From the NCBI GenBank assembly GCA_044222225.1, contig JBGANR010000004.1:1-64000 (forward strand): a stretch of 64,000 nucleotides of DNA. The letters run 5' to 3'. The stretch is from JBGANR01 sp044222225 (GTDB lineage: Bacteria > Actinomycetota > Actinomycetes > Mycobacteriales > Mycobacteriaceae). Made by a program: the position numbers and the translations under genes. Under the pieces are notes generated by a model, which saw only the letters and a list, made by a program, of their open reading frames with translations, searched no databases and was not told the DNA's origin. This document shows, piece after piece, positions 1 through 7,772 of the stretch (the first letter of the stretch is position 1; every line of letters starts with the position of its first letter).

Positions 1-414
1 TCGCGAGGTCGGGCAGGTAGGCGGCGGGATGCTCGGCGGCGAGCCGACGCCGGATCGCGGCGGCCTGCTCGGTGGCGGTCAGGGCGTCCTCGCGGCGCCC
101 CACGGCGGCCAGCCGGTTACCGAGGTTGGTCAGCGACATCGCGAGGTCGGGCAGGTAGGCGGCGGGATGCTCGTCGGCGAGCCGACGCCGGATCGCGGCG
201 GCCTGCTCGGTGGCGGTCAGGGCGTCCTCGCGGCGCCCCACCTCGGCCAGCATGCCGCCGAGGTTGTTCAGCGAGGTCGCGAGGTCGGGCAGGTAGGCGG
301 CGGGATGCTCGTCGGCGAGCCGACGGTAGATCGCGGCGGCCTGCTCGGTGGCGGTCAGGGCGTCCTCGCGGCGTCCCACCTCGGCCATCCGGATGCCGAG
401 GGTGGTCAACGCGT
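1..414. repeat. 138-bp tandem repeat encoding TPR units
   Basis: Three consecutive 138-bp units begin at 1, 139 and 277, each opening with TCGCGAGGTCGGGCAGGTAG. The first 105 bp or so of each are nearly identical; the last 30 bp diverge. One unit encodes 46 residues, one TPR plus linker of the STAND-type gene. Identity this high at DNA level suggests recent duplication or gene conversion. The array continues off the window edge. Confidence 0.9.
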
Positions 415-2680
415 TTGCTCGGGCGGCGAGCTGTCGGGTGTCGTCGTCGCTGCCTTCGGGGTGTCCGTTGAGGACGTGTTCGGCGGCGACCCTCGCCAGA
501 TCGGCCAACGCCGAATGGCCGAGGGGGATCGAGGACGCAAGCCGGCCGAGTGGCAGCGGTGTGTTCTCGGTTTCGGCCAGCTTTCTCAATGCATGTCCGA
601 AGGGGCCACCGACGGCCAGCGCAAGGGCGTATGCCAGTTCCCAATAGACCCGCGGGTCTGGGATTCCATTGCGGTGGAGAGCGACATCGGCCAAGCGTGC
701 CGCGTCGTCGGGGTCGGTTTGTTCTGCCCGGGTGATCATCTGGTAGACGTTGAGGCGCTCACCGCCGTCGATCTGGCCATCGGTGTCCGGAATACCGCCG
801 GTACAGCGATCCAGGCAGCGCAACAGCAGCGGGCGATTCTCTTCCTCGGTGAGGCCGGCTTGCGGTGTGAGGTCTTTCATGAAGGTCGTCGCGGCGAGGT
901 GATCACCGACCGGGTCCGGTTGCAGCCGCAACGCTCTGTCGTCCCCGGCGGGCAGAAGTACACGCGCTAATTCGGCGAATTCGGGGCGTTGCTTCTCCGT
1001 GAGTGTGGGACAGGCCCGCAGAATGATGTCGAGTCGCTGAGATGTCGGCGCGGCCGCGGTGATACAGGCCAACGCCTGCCGCAACGTTTCATCCGGAGGC
1101 GGCTCTTGGCCGAAGCGTCTGGTGTAGGCCCCGTTCCAGTGGGCGATCTCGTGCTTCATGATCCTGGCGTACAGACCCGCCTCGTCCTGCGGTGTCTCGT
1201 CGTCGGGGGCGCGCGCGGCCAGCCAGGCGTGCATGACGATGTCCAGCGTGCTCCAGCGTCCTGCCGGTAGCCGACGATCACCGTCACTCCCGAACGACTG
1301 GTAGGCGCGGCGGAAAAGACGGTCCGGGTCGGGATGGCGTGGTTCAAGGGCGACGGTGAGCGTCGGGGCGACATGCCGCTCCCGGCCACCGGCCGACTCG
1401 GCGAGCAGGTTCTGGAGTGTGCTCCACCAGCCGGCCTGCTCGTCGGGGAGGGAGCGGGCGGTGAGTAGCACACAGGTGCGTCGGCCGCGGCGATCTCGCC
1501 GTAACGTCTCGAACAGCAGCCGCAGGTCCGATTGGTCGGCGGCTTCCGCGTAGTCCACGACCACCAGCAGCGGGGTCGCCGTGTGAGCGAGCCAACTGAT
1601 GTCTTTCGTGTACTTCTTTCGCTGTTCCTTCTGGGCTTTGCTCGCAGCCTTACGTGCCCTCTTCGTGTTGTCGGAGGGTGAAAGTGACGGCATCCGGGGC
1701 AGGAACCCGGTGATCCATCCTTTCCTATCGGCGAGGCGGTAGGCGAGTTCGGCCGCGAGACGGGTTTTCCCGGCGCCGCCCTCACCGTGCACGACGGCGA
1801 CCCGGATCGCGTCGGAGCCGGTGTCGTACTCGGCGTGGTCCTGCAACAGCGCCAGTTCCGGCCGGGAGGTGAACGGTACGGACGGGAACCGCGCCCACAA
1901 CGCCCGCAACGGCCCCTCGGTCCCGTACGGGTCACGGGCTTGCTCGGGGTCCGAGTACGGGGCGTGCAGCGGGTTGCGGCCCGGCCACGGCCGATAACCG
2001 GTATCACGGTCATAGGCCACGCCGACGTCGACCCCGACCGACCAAGGACGAGTCCCCAACAGCTGCGCGGCGGAGGTGACCGCATCCTGGAACGACACCG
2101 GCTTACGCCCAGGTGTTCGGGCGGCCAGTGCGACATCAACCGGCAGGAATGCGCCGTGCCCGCCGGGACTGTCGCGGATCTCCCCGTCCAGCCCGCCGGG
2201 GACCGAGAGCATCGGATGCGGTTCCTCACGTAGCGGATAGTTGTCGCCGCCGCCGCGCCACTCACCGCCCGTCCACAGCAGCACGATCGCGTGCCCGGCA
2301 TTCCCGCCTGGTTCGGGATCAAGGACGACGATCAGCGGATGCGCACCGGCATGCAGGCAGGCGGCGGCGTACACGATCGATAAATCCAGGCAGTTGCCGA
2401 TACCCGAACCGAGTACTTCCTGCGGGTCGCGGATGTGCTGCCCGACGGTGGTGTCGAACCGTTCATCGGCGTACCGGATCCCGGCCAGGGTCAACGCCTC
2501 GTACACCTCCCGCGCCCGACCGAGTCGTGTGCCGGTGCCGGGGCCGGGAAGCCCACCCGGGCTGCCGTCTCCCCGCCACTGCACCAGGCCGGCGACCTCA
2601 TCCGGCAGTACGTACCGCCACAACTCGCCGGGCTCGCGATCTCGATCCCACACCGGCCACACCGGCACCCCGGTGCTCAC
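1..2680 (-). CDS. Transglutaminase-like / STAND NTPase / TPR protein, C-terminus beyond window
   Basis: I read one open frame from a GTG at 2680 to the window edge (893 codons, no stop). Order of parts: a transglutaminase-like N-terminus (Cys97 in GNCLDLS, His130 in GHAIVLLW, possible Asp146), a P-loop NTPase (Walker A GEGGAGKT near residue 299, Walker B LLVVVDYAEA near 371), a helical middle, then at least three 46-residue TPR units (ALTATEQAAAIRRRLA type). This is the build of a STAND ATPase: TPRs sense, the NTPase switches, the N-terminal domain may act as effector. The GTG overlaps the stop of the upstream lipase gene (GTGA), so the two are translationally coupled. The defence or conflict role is my inference; the domain reading is from motifs only. 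Competing open frames in this stretch are Arg/Pro-rich shadows. Confidence 0.82.
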   Translation of the reverse strand, partial: MSTGVPVWPVWDRDREPGELWRYVLPDEVAGLVQWRGDGSPGGLPGPGTGTRLGRAREVYEALTLAGIRYADERFDTTVGQHIRDPQEVLGSGIGNCLDLSIVYAAACLHAGAHPLIVVLDPEPGGNAGHAIVLLWTGGEWRGGGDNYPLREEPHPMLSVPGGLDGEIRDSPGGHGAFLPVDVALAARTPGRKPVSFQDAVTSAAQLLGTRPWSVGVDVGVAYDRDTGYRPWPGRNPLHAPYSDPEQARDPYGTEGPLRALWARFPSVPFTSRPELALLQDHAEYDTGSDAIRVAVVHGEGGAGKTRLAAELAYRLADRKGWITGFLPRMPSLSPSDNTKRARKAASKAQKEQRKKYTKDISWLAHTATPLLVVVDYAEAADQSDLRLLFETLRRDRRGRRTCVLLTARSLPDEQAGWWSTLQNLLAESAGGRERHVAPTLTVALEPRHPDPDRLFRRAYQSFGSDGDRRLPAGRWSTLDIVMHAWLAARAPDDETPQDEAGLYARIMKHEIAHWNGAYTRRFGQEPPPDETLRQALACITAAAPTSQRLDIILRACPTLTEKQRPEFAELARVLLPAGDDRALRLQPDPVGDHLAATTFMKDLTPQAGLTEEENRPLLLRCLDRCTGGIPDTDGQIDGGERLNVYQMITRAEQTDPDDAARLADVALHRNGIPDPRVYWELAYALALAVGGPFGHALRKLAETENTPLPLGRLASSIPLGHSALADLARVAAEHVLNGHPEGSDDDTRQLAARANALTTLGIRMAEVGRREDALTATEQAAAIYRRLADEHPAAYLPDLATSLNNLGGMLAEVGRREDALTATEQAAAIRRRLADEHPAAYLPDLAMSLTNLGNRLAAVGRREDALTATEQAAAIRRRLAAEHPAAYLPDLA

Positions 2681-4071
2681 GACGCGACCGCCTCATCGGG
2701 CAGGACCGCGACATGGTCCTCACACACCAGGTTGTCCCGGCCGGGAACATTTGCCGCGGACACCGCCACGAGATAACGGCCCACCGGCAGCGGATCGAGG
2801 ACCGTGTGCCGCCACCCATCACCACCGGACAAGCCTGTAGACCTCACGACTTTCCCGGGCCGGCCGGTGTCGGTCACCGTACGTATGGTCACCCGAAAAC
2901 TGGTGTTCTCGTCCGGGGTGATGCCCCACAGCCGGGCCCCGACCTGGATCGGCTGCCCGGCCGCGTACTGCTCCTCCATGTCCAGTCCCAGCCACACCGC
3001 CTGCTCGGTGGCCTGGCCCGGGCCGCGGACCGGAGCGTGTGGGACATTCCAATATCGGCCGAGGGCGTGCACGATCGCGTCGGTCGTCGCCAACGGCATA
3101 TGCCGGGATACCGTCGGATCCAGCTGGTGGAAATCGACATGACGGGCGTCATCGAGGTGCCAGGGCACCGCCGACAACCCCGGCACCGTTCCATCTCCGT
3201 CGGGACGGGGGTTGTTCGCCGCATGCCATTCCGGATCGCCCTTGGTCACCCGTAACCGGCCACCGACGACTTCAGCCCGCCCGAGCGTGGCATGACCATA
3301 GGTGTATAACGACACGATCGTCGGCCGCTTCTCCTCATCGATCGCAGCCCAGCCTGCATCCATATCCAGATGCAGTCGGTACGCCCGCCGCGCCATCTCA
3401 GGATTCACGCCTGCAACATGCAACTCGTACGGCCGACGATAAGTGTCGCCGTCGGCGATCATGTCGTAACGCGGCAACAATTCATACATCGACGGCCATT
3501 GCCGTAACACAATTCACGATCGGATTCGGCGTGAATGTCAGTCCGGCCAGCCAGGCCAGGGCTTTAGGCGCACCCCGATGCGGGGTCCCCACGTGAGCAG
3601 ACGGCCACACACCCGCCAGCCGCCCAACATGCTGATCCAATACCGAGCGACCAGCCCGCCCATCGAATGAGCCACAATGATGACCCGCCGGTCGCCACGC
3701 CACTCCTCGACGACTCGGTCGAGATATTCGGCCGAGTCCTTGATGCTGTGGCGGAAATCGTATGGCACCGCAACGAAATCGGCACTCGGGTTCGGAGGTT
3801 TCCCCGGTCGAGCGACGTCGATGGTCGCGCCAAGCGGTTGTTCCCGCAGCTTACGGAACAGGGATCGATAACGCGGCACGAGAGGCAACGCCTGAACCAC
3901 CGCCTGATCCGGCATGAGACCCACCGGCACAAGCCGCCGATCGAGATCGAGACGCGACGGATCGAACAAGGTCCTCGGCGCGCTCGCCGTGCTCCAGCCC
4001 GACCCGCGCTCAGGATCACACAAACGCGATCCGGCTATCCCCGGCAGATACACGACCAGATCGCGAGTCAC
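2677..4071 (-). pseudogene. LCAT-type lipase/acyltransferase, frameshifted
   Basis: An alpha/beta hydrolase of the lecithin:cholesterol acyltransferase type followed by a beta-sandwich-like C-terminus of about 95 residues. GTG start at 4071 is chosen because AAAGGGG lies 7 nt upstream and the protein begins VTRDLVVYLPGIAGSRL. The nucleophile is Ser136 in AHSMGG; GDGTVPG fits the catalytic Asp region. The frame breaks at about 3578 (one base missing, just before TPHRGAPKALAW) and returns at about 3515 (one base extra, before LRQWPSMYELLP). The two long halves are in the same frame, but about 25 conserved residues between them are out of frame and a TGA appears at 3538. Either two sequencing indels or a dead gene. 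It overlaps the STAND-type gene by 4 bp (GTGA) and presumably works with it. Confidence 0.75.
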
Positions 4072-4203
4072 AGGCCATCCCCTTTCTCGGGCCGAACGCG
4101 CCGGCCGAGCAGCAGTGTTCACTGTATGGTCCGGCCAAGGTCGGAGGCTCGACCACAACACCAGAAGACGGCAGCCTTATCGACACCAGGTAGGCGCCTG
4201 CCG

Positions 4204-4650
4204 TCAACTCCGCGCGCGGCCGTCGACAGCGGCGAGCCAGCCGGCGAGATCCCGCACGTACCAGGCGACGCTGTCGTCGTCGAACGAGACGCGGAGCAGA
4301 TCGCGGCCGATCGTCTTGCCCGCGTGCGAGCGCGTGGTGTCGACCGAGGTGATCGAGGCGAGCGGGATCTCCAGCGGAGCGTCGGCGCCGATCCGGTGGA
4401 ACCACAGCGCCTTGTCGGTGAGGACGAGGGCACCGTTGCCGCGCACCTCCATGCCGCCCCGGGATGCGCGGCCGAAGTAGTTCGCCATCGGGTCGGTGAG
4501 CACGGCCTCGCCCGGGGCGAACCGCGCGTCGACGGCGCCCGACGACGTCGCAGCGGCCCTGCGTACCACGTATCGGACGACGACGAACGCGGCCGCGCCG
4601 ACGACGGCGAGGATGCCCAGGACGAGGAGCACGATCCAGATCGTGGTCAT
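4204..4650 (-). CDS. PH-like domain membrane protein
   Basis: 148 residues from ATG at 4650, with GGTGGG a few bases upstream. Residues about 4-26 form one hydrophobic helix followed by RRAAA, so the protein is anchored by its N-terminus with the rest in the cytoplasm. The remainder resembles the bacterial PH-like fold: VLTDKALWF, IPLASITSVD and VSFDDDSVAWYVRDL fit the repeated beta-strand pattern. No catalytic residue is visible. Its stop lies 130 bp from the lipase start, so it is probably separate from that pair. Exact role unknown. Confidence 0.85.
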   Translation of the reverse strand: MTTIWIVLLVLGILAVVGAAAFVVVRYVVRRAAATSSGAVDARFAPGEAVLTDPMANYFGRASRGGMEVRGNGALVLTDKALWFHRIGADAPLEIPLASITSVDTTRSHAGKTIGRDLLRVSFDDDSVAWYVRDLAGWLAAVDGRARS

Positions 4651-4706
4651 CGGCCCACCGTAACGCTGGATCGGCGTGATTCGCGGGGTCTGGAACGTGC
4701 GGCCGG

Positions 4707-7034
4707 CTACGACCCGCCCGAGCGCCGATCGGCGTACGCCTGCAGGTCGGCGACCTGGCCCGGATCCAGTGAGGGACGTACAGCCTTGCGGGCGGACGCG
4801 ACGTCGTCGGCGGTGACGACGGCCGCGTCGATGTCGCGGCGCATCGCGGCCAGGGCGGCCTCGCGGAGCAGGGCCGAGCAGTCGGCGGCCGAGTAGCCGT
4901 CGAGGTCGGTGGCCAGTGCGCCGAGGTCGACGTCGTCGGCGAGCGGCACGGATCGGCCGGAGGTCTCGAGGATGGCGCGGCGGGCGTCGGCGTCCGGCGG
5001 CGGCACGAAGACGATCCGCTCCAGCCGGCCCGGCCGCAACAGCGCGGGATCGATGAGGTCGGGGCGGTTGGTGGCGCCGAGCACGACGACGTCCCGCAGC
5101 GGCTCGGCGCCGTCGAGTTCGGTGAGCAGGGCGGCGACCACCTTGTCGCCGACGCCCGAATCCTGCGACTGTCCGCGGCGTGGAGCGAGGGCGTCGATCT
5201 CGTCGAGGAAGATGAGTGACGGCGCCGACTCGCGGGCGCGGGAGAAGAGGTCGCGGATCGCCTTCTCGGACGAGCCGACCCACTTGTCCATCAGCTCGGA
5301 ACCCTTGACGACGTGCACCGACAGCCGTCCCGACGCCGCGAGCGCGCGCACGAGGAAGGTCTTACCGCAGCCGGGCGGGCCGTAGAGCAGGACGCCGCGG
5401 GGCGGGTCGACGCCGAGCCGGGCGAACGTGTCGGGGTGCTGCAGCGGCCAGAGCACGGCCTCGGTGAGCGCCTGCTTGGTCTCCACCATGTCGCCGACGT
5501 CGTCGAGCGTGATGCCACCGAGCGACGGCTCCGGCGAACCTGACCGCGACACCGGCCGGATGACGGAGAGGGCCTGGGCGAGGTCGTCCTGAGTGAGCCG
5601 CGGCGGGGCGGAATCCGCGGCGGCCCTGGCGGCGGCGCGCAGGGCGCCCTCGCGGCACAGCGCGGCGAGGTCGGCGACGACGAAGCCGGGCGTCCGCTCG
5701 GCGATCGCCGTCAGGTCGAGATCGCCGGTCGGCACCTTGCGCAGCAGAGCCTCGAGCAGCCGGCGTCGCAGCCGGGCGTCGGGCAGGCCGAACGTCAGGA
5801 TGCGGTCGCAGAGGTCCGGGTCGCGCAGCCGCTGGTCGAGCCGGTCGGGTTCCGACGACGTCGCGATGAGGACGGTCGTGCCCGCGCCGATCGGGCCGCG
5901 CAGGGCGTCGAGCAGCAACGTCGTGGCGGGATCGGGATCCGCGGGCAGCAGGGCGTCGATGTCGGTGATGAGCAGGACGCCGCCGGCGGCCTGGCCGAGA
6001 GCGGCGGTGACGGCCGCGATGCGGTCGGCGCCGGCCAGCGCCCCGACTACGGGGCCGTCGACGACGACGAGCGTCCGCTCGGTGGTGACCGCCCGCACGA
6101 ACGTCGTCTTACCGGCGCCGGCCGGTCCCGTGACGAGGACGCCGAGTCGCGGCCGGGCGCCGAGTGCGGTGAGCAGTTCGGGCGTGTCGAGCGTCAGCCG
6201 CAGCCATTCGGCCAGCTTGCGGGCCTGCTCGTCGACGCCGACGAGGTCGTCGACCTTCGGGACGGCGGGCGGGGCCGGTGGCGGCGCGACGGGCGTGTTC
6301 GCGGCCGGTTGCGCGCGGGCGGCGTTCGCCGGGGTGAGGTCGACGGTCGCGTTGGAGGCGGGCTTGGCGGCGGGCCTGGTGACCGTGACGCCGAAAACGC
6401 CCGCCGCCGGAGCCCCCGCGGCCTGGCTCGCCGAGCCGGGGTCGGCTGAGCCGGAATCGTCCGCCCACAGGACGGCGGTGTTCGGCTGCACGCTGACGGG
6501 GCCGACGGCCTGCGGACTCGCCCCGGCGACCTCGACGGCCGTGATCGTCAGCAGCTCGTTGGTCCACGTGATGCCGACGGCGCGGGCGAGCGCGCGCGTC
6601 GCCTCCGACGTCGACGTGCCGGGCCCGAGATCGCGGGGCAACAGCGAGACGACGTCGCCGGGCGTCACCACCTTGCCGAGTAGGGCCCGGCGCAGCGTCG
6701 TCTCGTCGAGGGATTCGTGGGAGAGCCGCGAGCCGGCTACCCGCACGACCGACGCCGCGTACACCGCCGCCGGCGCGAGCACGACCTGCGCGTTCTCGGC
6801 GACGCCCGCGTTGGAGAGCGTCAGCTCGTCGAGCAGCGCGATGCCGGTCGGCGCGTCGGCGGCGGTCGCGGCGATGACGGCGGCCGTCGACCGCGCCCCG
6901 ATGACGGACACCCCGTCCCATTCCCGCAGCCCGAGCGCGGCGAGCGCCTCGGGATGCGCCCGGACGATCCCGCGACGCGCCTCCAGCGCCGAATAGTGCA
7001 GGCGAGCGGTGAGGGCGAGTTGCGGCGTCGGCAC
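4707..7034 (-). CDS. Cdc48/VCP-like AAA+ ATPase (Rv0435c type)
   Basis: About 775 residues. The N-terminus (LALTARLHYSALEARRGIVR) matches the double-psi-barrel substrate-binding domain of Cdc48-like proteins. Two AAA modules follow, D1 with Walker A GPAGAGKTT and D2 with GPPGCGKTF. D2 has an intact Walker B (LIFLDEIDALAP) and arginine-finger region (DPALLRPGRLER). D1 reads LLITDIDALL, where the catalytic Glu after Asp is absent, so D1 may bind but not hydrolyse ATP. Likely a hexameric unfoldase. I favour GTG at 7034 (VPTPQLALTARL) inside GGAGGGC GTG; an in-frame TTG at 7043 is the alternative. M. tuberculosis has this gene beside pssA; here an MFS gene and a toxin-antitoxin pair separate them. 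Confidence 0.93.
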   Translation of the reverse strand: MPTPQLALTARLHYSALEARRGIVRAHPEALAALGLREWDGVSVIGARSTAAVIAATAADAPTGIALLDELTLSNAGVAENAQVVLAPAAVYAASVVRVAGSRLSHESLDETTLRRALLGKVVTPGDVVSLLPRDLGPGTSTSEATRALARAVGITWTNELLTITAVEVAGASPQAVGPVSVQPNTAVLWADDSGSADPGSASQAAGAPAAGVFGVTVTRPAAKPASNATVDLTPANAARAQPAANTPVAPPPAPPAVPKVDDLVGVDEQARKLAEWLRLTLDTPELLTALGARPRLGVLVTGPAGAGKTTFVRAVTTERTLVVVDGPVVGALAGADRIAAVTAALGQAAGGVLLITDIDALLPADPDPATTLLLDALRGPIGAGTTVLIATSSEPDRLDQRLRDPDLCDRILTFGLPDARLRRRLLEALLRKVPTGDLDLTAIAERTPGFVVADLAALCREGALRAAARAAADSAPPRLTQDDLAQALSVIRPVSRSGSPEPSLGGITLDDVGDMVETKQALTEAVLWPLQHPDTFARLGVDPPRGVLLYGPPGCGKTFLVRALAASGRLSVHVVKGSELMDKWVGSSEKAIRDLFSRARESAPSLIFLDEIDALAPRRGQSQDSGVGDKVVAALLTELDGAEPLRDVVVLGATNRPDLIDPALLRPGRLERIVFVPPPDADARRAILETSGRSVPLADDVDLGALATDLDGYSAADCSALLREAALAAMRRDIDAAVVTADDVASARKAVRPSLDPGQVADLQAYADRRSGGS

Positions 7035-7061
7035 GCCCTCCAACCTAACTGGTCGCCGGTC

Positions 7062-7140
7062 GGCGTCGTATCGAGCGCCGTAGAGCGTCGTCGCGACGAT
7101 AATTGTCGGGACGACTCTCAGAGACGCCCGAAACGACGCC
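7062..7140. repeat. Nested imperfect palindrome upstream of the DUF433 pair
   Basis: Outer arms GGCGTCGT (7062-7069) and ACGACGCC (7133-7140) enclose an inner stem around GCGACGATAATTGTCGGGAC. The centre resembles that of the palindrome at 51119-51209 (GCGACGATAGTTGTCGC). It fills the space between the divergent AAA+ and DUF433 genes and ends 8 bp before the putative -10 of the latter, so it could be an operator, a cruciform or a dispersed repeat. Confidence 0.55.
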
Positions 7141-7148
7141 GGTCACCG

Positions 7149-7161
7149 TATCCTCTTTGAC
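7149..7161 (+). promoter_or_regulatory. -10 box for a leaderless DUF433 transcript
   Basis: TATCCT at 7149-7154 is followed by 7 nt and then the ATG at 7162; there is no Shine-Dalgarno sequence. The spacing places the transcription start at or next to the A of ATG, as in the leaderless genes common in Mycobacteriales. No convincing -35 box is visible. Confidence 0.45.
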
Positions 7162-7392
7162 ATGTCGTTCGCCCGTGTCACCATCGATCCCGAGGTGATG
7201 GGCGGTATGCCCTGTATTCGAGGTATGCGTATTCCGGTGGCGACGATCGTGGCGATGATCGCCGATCAGATGACGTCAGTGGAGATCGTCGCGGAGCTTC
7301 CCGATCTCGAACCGGAGGACGTCGCCGAAGCGCTTCGTTACGCGGCGGAGGCAGTGCGGGTCCGTGAATTGCCGCTGCGTTCGACCGCATGA
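7162..7392 (+). CDS. DUF433 antitoxin
   Basis: 76 residues of the DUF433 family (ITIDPEVMGGMPCIRGMRIPV-like start, then ELPDLEPEDVAEALRYAAE), a winged or ribbon-type DNA-binding fold that pairs with PIN-like proteins. The pattern GGMPCIRGMRIPV is the family hallmark. The stop overlaps the toxin start by 4 bp (ATGA), so the two are co-translated. Likely neutralises the toxin and represses its own promoter; the palindrome directly upstream is a plausible operator. The pair sits between genes that are neighbours in M. tuberculosis, suggesting insertion. Confidence 0.88.
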   Translation: MSFARVTIDPEVMGGMPCIRGMRIPVATIVAMIADQMTSVEIVAELPDLEPEDVAEALRYAAEAVRVRELPLRSTA

Positions 7393-7754
7393 GGCTGTTG
7401 CTCGACGAGAACTTGTCGCCTCTGCTCGTGGACTTTCTCGCGGCGGCCGGGCACGACGTCGTTCATGTGCGCGACCTGGGGATGGCGGGTGCTCGCGATG
7501 AGGTCGTGCTCGCGACCGCGGAGACCTCGAAACGCACCCTGATCAGCGCAGACACCGATTTCGGAACATTGCTGGCGAGGTCGGGCGCGCAGAAGCCGTC
7601 GGTCGTATTGATCCGTCGTGCCGTCGGCCGGCGAGCGGCCGAACAGGCGCTCATGCTCATCGACAACCTGCCTGTCGTCGACGACGATCTCGCGGAGGGG
7701 GCAGTCGTCGTGCTCGGCGAGAAGACGATACGTATCCGCCGACTGCCGATGTAG
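7389..7754 (+). CDS. DUF5615 PIN-like toxin
   Basis: 121 residues starting MRLLLDENLSPLLVDFLAAA, the typical opening of DUF5615/Mut7-C-like PIN-fold proteins. The acidic residues in LLLDEN, in RDEVVLATA and in ISADTDFG correspond to the metal-binding site of PIN nucleases. Such proteins occur almost always downstream of a DUF433 gene, as here, and are taken to be toxin ribonucleases; the RNA target is unknown. It ends 18 bp from the convergent MFS gene. Confidence 0.87.
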   Translation: MRLLLDENLSPLLVDFLAAAGHDVVHVRDLGMAGARDEVVLATAETSKRTLISADTDFGTLLARSGAQKPSVVLIRRAVGRRAAEQALMLIDNLPVVDDDLAEGAVVVLGEKTIRIRRLPM

Positions 7755-7772
7755 CGCAACGTTCCCGGCGCG

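Noticed and set aside
1156..2322. Minus-strand open frame of 388 codons rich in Arg/Pro/Ser in the first 2.3 kb
   Set aside because: A neighbouring frame carries Walker A, Walker B and the transglutaminase motifs and reads through to the window edge; the 388-codon frame is its shadow.
3510..3580. Programmed ribosomal frameshifting as an explanation for the lipase breaks
   Set aside because: No slippery heptamer or downstream stem-loop at either site, and two opposite shifts 60 bp apart would be needed.
4072..4203. A promoter or small gene between the PH-like protein and the lipase
   Set aside because: No convincing -10/-35 pair or start codon with ribosome site; only ordinary intergenic sequence.
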